Assembly (NCBI GenBank): GCA_021325235.1
Contig: JAJPHN010000049.1
Span: forward strand, 1 to 64,000
DNA length: 64,000 nt
Source: Terriglobia bacterium
Lineage (GTDB): Bacteria; Acidobacteriota; Terriglobia; Bryobacterales; Bryobacteraceae
Direction: 5' to 3'
Shown: piece after piece, positions 8,056-16,800 of the stretch
How the letters are laid out: every line of letters starts with the position of its first letter
How positions within the stretch are numbered: position 1 is the first letter of the stretch
Translations under genes and position numbers: made by a program
The notes under the pieces: model-generated
What the model was told of the DNA's origin: nothing
What the model saw: the letters and a program-made list of their open reading frames with translations, nothing else
Database searches by the model: none

Positions 8056-8450
8056 GCCACGTATTCATCGGGTGGCGTGCTCATCACCGGGCGTACTTCG
8101 ATCGGCATGTTGAGCGGCTGGCCATTGACACCGGGTGCAGCCGATGCGCGAGCCGCTATCGCGTATGCCCGCTCCGGCGCATCCACATCCACGATCCAGT
8201 AGCCGGCGAGGAACTCTTTCGCTTCCGGAAAAATGCCGTCGGTGACCGGCTCGCCATTTTTCCCCGCCCGCACCAGCTTCGCCTGATCGGGAAACGCAAG
8301 CCCCTCGCAGCTCACCAGCTCACCCGCCTGCCGCAGCTCGTCGTTCAGCATCTTCATGAAGGCGATATGGTTCTGAATGTCTTTCTTCGACCAGCCGGGA
8401 AAGCCCGGGCAATTCGCCCGCATCGTGTTCATCATCAGAATGTATTTCAT
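8052..8450 (-). CDS. YCII-related (DGPF) domain protein, copy 1
   Basis: 132-residue single-domain protein of the YCII/DGPF family, which share a dimeric ferredoxin-like alpha-beta fold. It begins MKYILMMNTM and has KEFLAGYWIVDVDAPERAY as the central helix-strand unit. The ATG at 8450 is preferred over an upstream TTG because AAAGGAG lies 11 bases before it. It is translationally coupled (ATGA) to the ECF42 sigma gene and 36 bases downstream of a paralogue with the same layout. The exact function of DGPF proteins with ECF42 factors is not settled; they are thought to be part of the sigma regulon or its signalling. Confidence 0.85.
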   Translation of the reverse strand: MKYILMMNTMRANCPGFPGWSKKDIQNHIAFMKMLNDELRQAGELVSCEGLAFPDQAKLVRAGKNGEPVTDGIFPEAKEFLAGYWIVDVDAPERAYAIAARASAAPGVNGQPLNMPIEVRPVMSTPPDEYVA

Positions 8451-8486
8451 TTTCAGGTCGACTCCTTTCGACAACTTGTGAAGCTT

Positions 8487-8876
8487 CTAAGAATGCGGAT
8501 CGTATGCAGCGAACTGCCGCACCTCGATTGGCATATTGGTTGGCGTTCCACCGGGCCCGGGCGCCGCGGAAATCCGGCCGGCAATTTCGCAGGCCCGCTC
8601 CGGCGTCCGGACGTCTACAATCCAGTAGCCCAACAAAAACTCCTTCGACTCGGGGAAAACGCCGTCTGTAACAGGCATCCCGTTCTTTAGACCGCGCACC
8701 AGCTTTGCTTCGTGCGGGGGCGACAAGGGTTGTGTGGCGACGAACTCACCCGATTCCACAAGCTCGCGGTTAATGCTTTTCAGAACTGCCATATGAGCAT
8801 CCATGTCCTGCTGACTCCAGGCGCGGTATGAGTCGACGCCCGATCTGGTTCCGGACATCAACAGAATGTATTTCAC
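8487..8876 (-). CDS. YCII-related (DGPF) domain protein, copy 2
   Basis: 129-residue paralogue of the next gene: MKYILLMSGTRSG at the start, KEFLLGYWIVDVRTPERAC in the middle and TNMPIEVRQF at the end, against LNMPIEVRPV in copy 1. Translation appears to start at a GTG at 8876 with AAAGGAG ten bases upstream. It is the first gene of the three-gene sigma operon on this strand. The tandem copies look like a local duplication that has diverged clearly at the N-terminal half. Function as for copy 1 is unproven. Confidence 0.85.
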   Translation of the reverse strand: MKYILLMSGTRSGVDSYRAWSQQDMDAHMAVLKSINRELVESGEFVATQPLSPPHEAKLVRGLKNGMPVTDGVFPESKEFLLGYWIVDVRTPERACEIAGRISAAPGPGGTPTNMPIEVRQFAAYDPHS

Positions 8877-9001
8877 GTGTTTTGGACTCCTTTCAATTTT
8901 GGCCGCCTGGTTTGAGGCGCTTTTTCGGTGGTACGTCGCAGCCCGTTGCTGTTTCTCGACACGACCGGCTTACAAAAATTTGCGGTACAGTAAGCAACGG
9001 C

Positions 9002-9853
9002 ATGCCCGAGCCGGACAACACTTTCGAGCTGGCCGCAGATGCGGTCGTCGCTGGCAACCTGCCAGCACTGGCGGCGCTCTTGAGCGCTCATCCCGAGTTG
9101 GTGAATGCACGCTCGCCACGGCCGCATCGCGCTACGCTGCTGCATTACGTGGCTGCAAACGGTGTTGAACAGGAACGGCAGAAGAGTCCGCCGAATGCGC
9201 CGGAAATCGCCCGGCTACTGCTGGAGAACGGCGCCGAGGTGGATGCCCTGGCCCAGATGTACGGTCCAGCCGACACCACTCTCAATCTACTGGTTTCGAG
9301 CGTGCATCCGTACAGGGCCGGCGTTCAGGTTGCGCTTATCGATGTGCTTGCGGATTTCGGAGCCGCGCTCGATGGGCTGCACGGGGATAGCTCGCCGCTC
9401 CGAACAGCCTTGAATTTCGGTTACTCCGGAGCCGCCGAAGCACTCGCTGAGCGCGGTGCCCGAGTCAGCTCTGCAGCTTTCGCTGCCGGGCTGGGGCGTA
9501 TGGATTTGCTGCACGCGTTCTGCGAAGGCGGCGCGGACCGAGAGGATCTCGAGCAAGGACTGCTCTGGGCTGCCATCCATAATCGCGCCGAAGCTGTCGA
9601 GTATCTTCTCTCGCACGGTGTGAATCCGGGCGCCTGCGATCGAAGGCGCTTCACGGCGCTCCACTGGGCTGCCCACTATGGCAATGCGGACATCGTTCGC
9701 ATTCTGCTTGCTGCCGGCGCGCCGCTTGACGTGCAGAACGAGTACGGCGGAACACCTCTCGGCCAGACCATCTGGACGGTTCATCACGAAGAGCCGCGTC
9801 CCGCTCACGGCGCGATCCTCGAAATGCTCAGAGAAGCGGGCGCGCGGGCATGA
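9002..9853 (+). CDS. Ankyrin-repeat protein
   Basis: 283-residue protein built of ankyrin repeats. Clear units are ATLLHYVAANG...EIARLLLENGAEVDA near 45-80, AVEYLLSHGVNPGACDRRRF, and TALHWAAHYGNADIVRILLAAGAPLDVQNEYGGTPLG (split) toward the C-terminus. There is no signal peptide or membrane segment, so it is probably a cytoplasmic protein-binding scaffold. I chose ATG 9002, where the homologous part begins (MPEPDNTFELAADAV); the frame is open upstream to 8828 but that part has no repeat character. Its last 26 bases overlap the oppositely oriented DUF4126 gene. The partner is unknown. Confidence 0.85.
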   Translation: MPEPDNTFELAADAVVAGNLPALAALLSAHPELVNARSPRPHRATLLHYVAANGVEQERQKSPPNAPEIARLLLENGAEVDALAQMYGPADTTLNLLVSSVHPYRAGVQVALIDVLADFGAALDGLHGDSSPLRTALNFGYSGAAEALAERGARVSSAAFAAGLGRMDLLHAFCEGGADREDLEQGLLWAAIHNRAEAVEYLLSHGVNPGACDRRRFTALHWAAHYGNADIVRILLAAGAPLDVQNEYGGTPLGQTIWTVHHEEPRPAHGAILEMLREAGARA

Positions 9854-10304
9854 GCCGGTAGGCGGCGAGTGCCAGCAGTATCGCGACGGCATCTTCGAGC
9901 AGCGCTGCGGGTAGGTCGCGGTTCAACGCGGTTGCCAGCCGAGCACGAAAGGCGAATCCACCGATCGTGCCGAGGATGGCGCCCACGACTCCGAGGGCGA
10001 TTCCAAGGGTCGGAGCTCCGGCCGAGGCGCCCACCGCGCCTCCGGCAATGGCACCGGACAGAATACGAACGGCGAAAGGAAAGACCTGCTTGCGGCTGGG
10101 CACAACAGGCAGTTTGTCGGCGATGAGTTCCCCTGCGGCGAAGATGCTGAAAATCCAGGCCGAAGCCGGGTAGCGCAGAAACGAGAAGGCCCCGTTAGCA
10201 AGCACCAGCCGCCCGGAATCCGCGGCCAGGCTGACCGCAGCGAGCTGCATCATCGAACGAAGCCCGGCGACCAGACCGAGGAGAAATGCAGCAGTCAGAA
10301 CCAC
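9828..10304 (-). CDS. DUF4126-like small membrane protein
   Basis: 158 residues with four or five hydrophobic segments. It opens with FLLGLVAGLRSMMQLAAVSLA and has a charged break ELIADKLPVVPSR that matches the DUF4126 signature (glycine-rich membrane protein with a conserved DK-P motif after the second segment). A Gly/Ala-rich stretch, GAIAGGAVGASAG, and a C-terminal helix follow. Function in the family is not known. It ends inside the 3' end of the ankyrin gene on the other strand and lies just downstream of the next membrane-protein gene on its own strand. Confidence 0.75.
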   Translation of the reverse strand: MVLTAAFLLGLVAGLRSMMQLAAVSLAADSGRLVLANGAFSFLRYPASAWIFSIFAAGELIADKLPVVPSRKQVFPFAVRILSGAIAGGAVGASAGAPTLGIALGVVGAILGTIGGFAFRARLATALNRDLPAALLEDAVAILLALAAYRLMPARPLL

Positions 10305-10313
10305 ACTCCAACT

Positions 10314-11411
10314 CTATCTGTTTGCGGTGCCGGGTTGATTACTCTGCGCTGATTTTGCGGGACTCGCCTTTTCGTCAAACGTGACAACTGCGATTTCGGC
10401 TCGCGGGTACAGTCTCAACTCTGATTCGCGCGACGTGTTGGGATGGTCCCAAAAACGAGCCATCTGCCGCGGATCGCAATCTGCAGCGTTTAGGCGAACG
10501 ACGAAATCTGATTTGGTCGATATGATCAAGCAGCCGTTTTGCAGCTTGTCTTGCTGCTTCAGACAAAAATGAACGGGCAAGTTGCCGCCAATGCGCATTT
10601 CATTGAGAAAGGTAGCACCCCAGAATGGCGATCCGAAGGAAAACCCGAGAAGAATCATCACCGCGGCAATCACACCGATAACGGTTCTGAGCGTCGGACC
10701 AAAGAGCAGAGGGCCCAGGGAAACTGCATTTACCAACACCCACACTCCCACGGCCGATAGCTCCAACTCTGTCTCGGACATCGAGGTCTTGCTGAGCAAC
10801 AGAACTCCAATCAAGGCCCAAAATAGACTCCACCACGTGAGCGCCAGCACAGAGAGCCCCGCGCTGGTTAGGAACATCCGGATTCGTACTAGAGGTTTCG
10901 CCGGCACAACTGCCCGCTCGTCAACTTGTTTGTTCAGAAGTGAAACAACTATCGTTGAAGCTCGCGCTCGAATGAAAATCAATGCCAGCAGGACGATGCC
11001 GAATATCCACAGCAACGGCCAAACAATATTCGGAAAACGGCGAAATGCAACAAGCCAAAGAACCGCCGAGATTACGGCACTGCAGCCCCAAACCCCGAGC
11101 GCCAACTTCCGATCCTTGCCGATATCGCTTTGCACAATCGGAGCGAGCCAATTTCCGGCGGCCGTTATCGCAATGCCGAACAGCGTGTAAAAGAATCGAG
11201 CAGCTGTAAACAGGAGCAGCGGAGTGGCCAAGTCCTCCGGAATCGGCGCATTTTCAGCTTTTAAGTATTCAAAGATCAGCCAGAACCCGACAAGAGAAAG
11301 CAAACCCACGATTAGTGGAACCAAAATGGCGACGTCTTTCGACACGGATATCAGCGGGTTCCAAAATTTGCACAACTTACGCTTCGTCAGCTGCTTGTTC
11401 TCAAAGAGCAC
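10314..11411 (-). CDS. Hypothetical multi-pass membrane protein
   Basis: 365 residues, not recognised as a named family. Hydrophobic segments lie near 28-50 (VAILVPLIVGLLSLVGFWLI), 65-90, 110-125, 130-150, 185-215, 225-245 and 250-275. A soluble C-terminal domain of about 90 residues follows (CLKQQDKLQNGCLIISTKSD). The N-terminal hairpin with a short charged loop looks like a sensor or scaffold. The likely start is the GTG at 11411; an internal start is possible. The base composition is somewhat lower in GC than in neighbouring genes. It is divergent from recA with 112 bases between. No function assigned. Confidence 0.65.
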   Translation of the reverse strand: MLFENKQLTKRKLCKFWNPLISVSKDVAILVPLIVGLLSLVGFWLIFEYLKAENAPIPEDLATPLLLFTAARFFYTLFGIAITAAGNWLAPIVQSDIGKDRKLALGVWGCSAVISAVLWLVAFRRFPNIVWPLLWIFGIVLLALIFIRARASTIVVSLLNKQVDERAVVPAKPLVRIRMFLTSAGLSVLALTWWSLFWALIGVLLLSKTSMSETELELSAVGVWVLVNAVSLGPLLFGPTLRTVIGVIAAVMILLGFSFGSPFWGATFLNEMRIGGNLPVHFCLKQQDKLQNGCLIISTKSDFVVRLNAADCDPRQMARFWDHPNTSRESELRLYPRAEIAVVTFDEKASPAKSAQSNQPGTANR

Positions 11412-11523
11412 GTGTTATTTGTCCATTCTCATCAACCCCGTTAGCGAACAAACTGCGAATCGGACTTTTCCCGCCCGCCTTCCCGGAGAGCCTTTCTGCG
11501 CATCCCTCACTTACTAAGCGATT

Positions 11524-12534
11524 ATGGAAGATCGCCGTCAACAGATTCTCGCCGCTCTCTCGCAGATGGACAAGCAGTTCGGAAAAGGCTCGGTCCTGAT
11601 GCTCGGCTCGCGTGCGACGCTGCCGGTTGAAGTGATCACAAGCGGCTCGGTCGCAGTGGATAACGCGCTCGGCTCCGGCGGCTTTCCGCGCGGGCGAGTG
11701 ATCGAAATCTTTGGCCCTGAATCTTCCGGCAAGACCACGCTTGCCCTGCACGTGATTGCGGAAGCACAAAAAGCGGGCGGCGCTGCGGCGTTCATCGATG
11801 CCGAACACGCGCTCGATCCGACCTACGCTTCCAAACTCGGCGTCGATACGCAGCATCTGGTCGTCTCGCAGCCCGATTACGGCGAACAGGCGCTCGAAAT
11901 CGCACAGGCACTCGTCAACACACAGGCGTTCGATGTGATCGTGGTCGATTCCGTCGCGGCGCTAACGCCCAAAGCTGAAGTCGAAGGCGAGATGGGCGAC
12001 AACCACATGGGCCTGCATGCGCGCATGATGTCGCAGGCACTTCGCAAACTGACAGCCTCTGTGTCGCGTGCCAATACCTGCTTCATCTTCATCAACCAGG
12101 TACGCGAAAAGATCGGCGTTATGTTCGGCAATCCGGAAACGACCACGGGCGGCCGCGCTCTGAAGTTTTTCGCCAGCGTACGTGCCGAAGTTCGCCGCAC
12201 GACCGCGCTCAAAGATGGCGAGACCGTGATCGGCAACCGCACCAAGATCAAAGTCGTCAAGAACAAAATCGCGCCGCCGTTTCGTGAAGCTGAAGTTGAT
12301 GTTCTGTACGGCGTCGGCATTTCGAAAGAAGGCGATCTGCTCGATCTGGGCGTCGACCAGAAGATTCTCGAAAAGAGCGGCTCCTGGTACAGCTACAAGG
12401 GCGAGCGCATCGGCCAGGGCCGCGAAAACGCGCGCCAGACACTAAAAGATCGTCCCGAACTGCGCAACGCACTCGATGCCGAACTCCGCGAAGCTCTCGG
12501 CCTCAGCAAGCCCGCGCTGCGCAAAGTATCCTAA
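11524..12534 (+). CDS. recA: RecA recombinase
   Basis: 336-residue RecA, the ATP-dependent strand-exchange and SOS co-protease protein. Walker A (GPESSGKT) is at 64-71. [24 protein letters not shown] and the L1/L2 region ([18 protein letters not shown], then [16 protein letters not shown]) are canonical, and the C-terminal domain ends [11 protein letters not shown]. Length and motifs match a complete protein. ATG 11524 gives the expected N-terminus ([16 protein letters not shown]), though no strong ribosome site precedes it. It is a single-gene unit between a divergent membrane-protein gene and a CYTH gene; no lexA or recX is adjacent, and I see no clear LexA box upstream. Confidence 0.97.
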   Translation: MEDRRQQILAALSQMDKQFGKGSVLMLGSRATLPVEVITSGSVAVDNALGSGGFPRGRVIEIFGPESSGKTTLALHVIAEAQKAGGAAAFIDAEHALDPTYASKLGVDTQHLVVSQPDYGEQALEIAQALVNTQAFDVIVVDSVAALTPKAEVEGEMGDNHMGLHARMMSQALRKLTASVSRANTCFIFINQVREKIGVMFGNPETTTGGRALKFFASVRAEVRRTTALKDGETVIGNRTKIKVVKNKIAPPFREAEVDVLYGVGISKEGDLLDLGVDQKILEKSGSWYSYKGERIGQGRENARQTLKDRPELRNALDAELREALGLSKPALRKVS

Positions 12535-12539
12535 CCGTG

Positions 12540-12555
12540 AAGCGGACATCCGCTT
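12540..12555 (+). terminator. Hairpin just after recA, possible weak terminator
   Basis: AAGCGG, loop ACAT, CCGCTT form a 6-bp stem beginning five bases after the recA stop codon. The T tract behind it is short (TTTACT), so intrinsic termination would be weak; it may act with Rho or only protect the mRNA end. Confidence 0.4.
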
Positions 12556-12654
12556 TACTCGGCGGCTGGAACCCCAATCACCGGACGTTCCGTAACAAAC
12601 AGCCTGGCCGCTACGCAGTCAGCGAGCGCCGTTCCGCGCTGGTAAAACGGTGAC

Positions 12655-13200
12655 GTGGAAATATCGCACAAATACGCCAGGATCGAGCGGGAGCGGCGAT
12701 TCCTCGTCGCCCAACTTCCCTGCCCAAAGACTGCGCACCCCACTCGCCGCATCATCGACCGCTACATCGAACAGACTCGTTTGCGCTTGCGGCGACAAGT
12801 CGACAGCGCGGGTGCGACCACGTTCAAACTCACGCAGAAGATCCCTGCGCAAGCGAGTGGAGCGCAGCAAGGGCTCATTACAACCATGTACCTTGATGCG
12901 GGCGAGTATCGCATCTTCGCTCGGCTTCCCGCCAAGGAGATACGAAAAACGCGCTATAGCGTCCCGCCGTTTGGAATTGATGTTTTCGAAGGCCCAATCG
13001 CCGGCCTGATCCTCGCTGAAGCTGAATTCGAATCGCCTGCGGAGGCGGAGTCTCTGGTTATTCCTCCGTTCATCGTTTGCGAAGTTTCCGATGACATCCG
13101 CTTTACCGGGGGTCGATTGGTGCACGCCTCGCCGCAGGACATCCGCAATTGGCTCGCCGACTACAACCTCGAGCTATCACAATCTTTTCATGTAGGCTGA
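12655..13200 (+). CDS. CYTH-domain protein (triphosphate tunnel enzyme family)
   Basis: 181 residues. The N-terminus has RIERERRFLV, with E11-x-E13-x-R15 in place of the ExExK signature of CYTH/adenylate-cyclase-like tunnel proteins. It then has RIIDRYIEQTRLRLRRQ, whose alternating basic residues line the tunnel, and LAEAEFESPAEAESL, with acidic residues that bind metal in the family. Known activities are thiamine triphosphatase, inorganic triphosphatase and, rarely, adenylate cyclase; the substrate cannot be told from sequence. Translation most likely starts at GTG 12655. It follows recA on the same strand and is convergent with the selenoprotein gene. Confidence 0.8.
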   Translation: MEISHKYARIERERRFLVAQLPCPKTAHPTRRIIDRYIEQTRLRLRRQVDSAGATTFKLTQKIPAQASGAQQGLITTMYLDAGEYRIFARLPAKEIRKTRYSVPPFGIDVFEGPIAGLILAEAEFESPAEAESLVIPPFIVCEVSDDIRFTGGRLVHASPQDIRNWLADYNLELSQSFHVG

Positions 13201-13220
13201 CTCTTGCGGGCCCTCCTTCC

Positions 13221-13856
13221 TCACTCCGTTTTCGGAACGCCCGCGCTGACCGGCTGCGAACTGCGCGAATAGCCATGCTGCGCGGAACGTTTCGCGCCGA
13301 TCCGATGCGCCTCATCGCTCATCGGATGCACCCCGCTCGCATCGATCCAGCGGTTGTAGTAATTGAACAGCGCGCAGACGGTAATCGCGTAATAGATTGC
13401 CTCGTCGGTGTAGCCGAACCCGTGCAGCTCTTCGATATCGGCCGGACCGATCGTGACCGATTCGAAGTTGACTTTGCGCACAAACTGGAACAGCGCCTTC
13501 TCGGGATCTGATAGAGGCGAAGTCTCCGGATCCTGCAGCACGGCATCCACTAATTCGGCACTGCCGAGCAATTCCGCCGCGACCGCGGCGTGCGATTTCG
13601 TTCAAAACGGACAGTGGTTCAGATGAGACGTATAGGCTGCAATCAGCTCACGTATGCCGGGCGAGAGCGGCGCTTCTTCGCGCATGATCTCCTGCGTGAA
13701 GCGCTCCAGATGCTGCGTCGCCTTGATCTTGAACGAGAACATGTGCAGGATCTGCGGATATTCCTGCTGCCCGGCGCCTTTCATCATGTCGATCGCGCGC
13801 GAATAGTTGTCCTCTCCGCGATGCTGCTCGACATCTTTCAAGAACATTGGTTCCAT
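13221..13856 (-). CDS. AhpD-like selenoprotein with CxxU active site (in-frame UGA read as Sec)
   Basis: Read straight through the TGA at 13602-13604, the frame gives one 211-residue carboxymuconolactone-decarboxylase/AhpD-like protein. Active site: E70, C82-P-F-U85, H89. The spacings 12, 3 and 4 equal those of the AhpD catalytic set (E118, C130, C133, H137). Homology continues in the same frame on both sides of the UGA (AAYTSHLNHCPF, then TKSHAAVAAELLGSAELV), so there is no frameshift. A hairpin suited to be a SECIS lies directly downstream. AGAGG precedes the ATG. The expected role is thiol/selenol peroxidase or disulfide reductase activity. It lies 16 bases after the Oar-like receptor stop, so probably forms an operon with it. 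Alternative reading: a nonsense mutation in a CxxC gene. Confidence 0.85.
13575..13604 (-). promoter_or_regulatory. Bacterial SECIS-like hairpin following the UGA codon
   Basis: On the minus strand the UGA (13604-13602) is followed by 11 bases, then CGCCGC (13590-13585), loop GGUC (13584-13581) and GCGGCG (13580-13575). The stem is perfect and all G/C. The loop starts 17 nt after the UGA and begins with G, which fits the bacterial SECIS model (loop 16-37 nt from UGA, G in the first loop positions); the E. coli fdhF loop also contains GGUC. It should recruit SelB for selenocysteine insertion. Confidence 0.75.
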
Positions 13857-13872
13857 ATCTGACCTCTGTAGG

Positions 13873-16800
13873 TTAAAACAGCACCTTCAGCGCAAGCTGC
13901 AGCAGCCGCGGAGGCGCAGCGTTCAGGATCTGACCGAATTCGGGCGACTGCAGATCCGGTTCCGGCAAGCCGAAATTTGCATGATTCAGCAGATTGAACG
14001 ACTCCGCGCGAAACTGCAGCCGCGCCCGCTCGCTCACGCTGAAATTCTTGAATACGGAAAGATCCACCGTTTCGATACCGGGTCCGCGCACCACGTTGCG
14101 GCCTTCGTTTCCAAATTGTCCGGCCTGCGTTGTAGGATTGAGCTGCAAAAACGCTGTGCGGGAAACCCACTCATTCGGCGTATGCGGCCCGGCATTCGGA
14201 TCGCTGATCAGATCCGGCTTGCTCGAATAGAAACCGGTGATCTCGGGTGCGCTCCCCTGCAGAGAGACGTTGGCGCTGTCGTAAACCGTAAACGGCGTGC
14301 CGGTAGCGAGATTGACAATCGTGTTGAGCTGCCAGCCGTTCACGAACACGCTCGCGAGCCGAGGTGCGCCGGACCATCTCGGCAGCACATAGGTTCCGCT
14401 GAAGACAAATCGATGGGTCGCATCGAACAACGACGGTCCGTGCTCGGCGCGCAGATCGAAGGGGTTCTGCGCCAGATCGTTTTCGCCGGTGACCAGCGTT
14501 GGAGCCGAGCCGGCCAGGTTTAACGACGAAACATAATCCAGACTTTTCGACCACCAGTAGGATGCCAGGAAAGACATGTTCTGGGTCAGCTGCTTTGAAA
14601 ATGCCGCCTGAAACGCGTGGTAGGTCGAAGTGTTGTTGTCCGCAATGAGCCCGACGGAACCGAATGCGCACGAACCGCTCGCATTGCAATCGGCGTAAGG
14701 CCGGCGCTGCTCGGAATTGTCGGGCGTCGCACCCGGCGTGTATAGCGAGGGATTCGCTTCGATAAACCGCGGCAGGTGCGTGCCTTTATTTCCCACGTAG
14801 CGAAGATCCAGCAGATATCCGTTTCCCAGACTCCGCTGCACCGAGAAATTCCAGTTCTGCGAATAGGGCGGCTTCATGCCCGATTGCACTGTCAGGATGG
14901 TCGCGGGCCTGACGTATGTGCCGGTCACAAACGGCGGCGGCGCACCGTTGTAGGGGTCGGCGAAGTTGAATCCGGGACCCGCGAGTTGGTATGCCTCCGT
15001 CCAGGGGAGCGCGCTTACGGCGGCCTGCAACGGACCGCCCTGTCCGTTGGTAAAGCCGTCGTAGAAAATCCCGTACCCCGCGCGAATCGAAGTCTTGCCG
15101 TCGCCCTCTGGATCCCAAGCAAAACCGATGCGCGGCATCAGCTCATGCCAGTCGACCGGCGCGATTCCCGCCGGCACGCCACGATCTCCGGGGAACAGCA
15201 GACCCGCGGGTGCATCCGGCATTTTGGTCGACTGCATGCCGGGAGCCCACGCATTCAGCCGGTCGCGAATCTCCGTGTACGGCGTGTTCACTTCATAGCG
15301 CAATCCGTACGAAAGCGTGAGCCGCGAAGTGACGCGCCATTCATCCTGCGCATATCCGGCGACAATCCACTTGCGCAGTCCGCGGCTGAAATCGCCGCCA
15401 CCCTGAAAGAACTGCACGGACGCGCCGGTCAGAAAACTCGCAAACGAATCATTGATCGGAAATGGCGCAAACACGAAGAAGCCGTTCGTCGCAATACCGA
15501 GCAGCGCATTGATCTGCTGGCGATCGAGTTCCGCGCCGAACTTGAGGTTATGACGGCCGCGGGTGGCGGCCAGCGAGTAATAGCCTTCGTAGTCGTTCTG
15601 ATACGTTTTCTGCGGGCCAGTGATCGGATTGCCAACGCTGGCATATCCGCTCACGATCAGATACGGGACACCCAGGTTGCTGTCGAGGGTAGGTTGATAA
15701 CCGAATCCGAGACCGCTCGCCGGCGTGTGGTTCTGCGCTTCGCCATAAAACAATACGTTGCGGAAGAAGGCTGCGCGAATGGTCTGCACTGTGCGGGGCG
15801 AGAAGAGATGAACATCCGAAATCGTGGCGGAATGCGTACGAATTTCATCGGCCACCGGAAAGCCCGGCACGCCCGCGCCATTAATCGGCAGCGGATCGAA
15901 TGCATTCAGAGAGGATGTCGCATATCGCGCGAAGAGCTGGTCGTTGTTATGGAAATAATGATCGAGCCGGAAGCCGCCCTGATCGTAGTTGTTGCTCATC
16001 ATCTCGGTCGCCGAATAGAGCGAGGGCGAAACGTTTCCGAGTGGGTACAACTTTTCAGCTTTGAGCGCGATGGGGCTGATCATCGAGGCGGGAATGCGGT
16101 TGCCGGGAATAATGTGGTTCGGAAAGAACATCCCGCGGTAATCGATCAGTTGCTCCGGTTTCCCCGTACTCGGATCGATCAGGCCGGAGAAATCTCCCGT
16201 GCGCTCGACTGCTGTAGGCACGATCGCGGCCTGCGTCTCGCCTTGCGAGTTGCGCTGCCCTTCGTAATAAACGAAAAAGAAATCGCGCCCCCGTCGGAGC
16301 GGGCCTCCGAGCGTCGCTCCGAACTGGTTCTGGTGCAGCGGTTCCGTGTCTGCCGCGAAAAAGTTGCGCGCATCGAAGGCATTGTTGCGCAGGAAGTCGT
16401 AGACCGAGCCGTGAAACGCGTCGCCGCCCGATTTAGTGATGACGCTGGTGGTTGCACCGCTGGTTTGCCCATATTCGGCCGGCGCATTCGACGTCAAAAT
16501 GCGAAATTCGTTCACGGCGTCGGGTGGCGTGCGCAGCGCGAATCCGCCGTTCACGCTGTCCACGTTCGAAACGCCATCGAGCAGATAGTTGTTCGATTCA
16601 GGAGGCTGGCCATTGACGGCATAGGCCTGTCCGCTGCGCAAAATCCCGCCGGCTTGGAGCAAGCCTGCTGTTAGTGGCGCCACTCCGGGTTGCAAGAGCC
16701 CGAGCTGTGTCAGATTGCGGCCGTTCAAAGGGAGGTCGGTGGCGTTGCGGGAGGAGACAACATCGCCGAGAGCCGAGCTCACATCGGCTGTGCCTTGCAC

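Noticed and set aside
11412-11523. SOS (LexA) box upstream of recA
   Set aside because: GAAC-like words occur (AGCGAACAAACTGCG), but none forms a convincing LexA palindrome or direct-repeat pattern.
14776-16674. Long open frame of 632 codons on the plus strand
   Set aside because: It lies wholly opposite the Oar-like receptor gene; composition (Arg/His-rich, no known domain) marks it as a codon-bias shadow.
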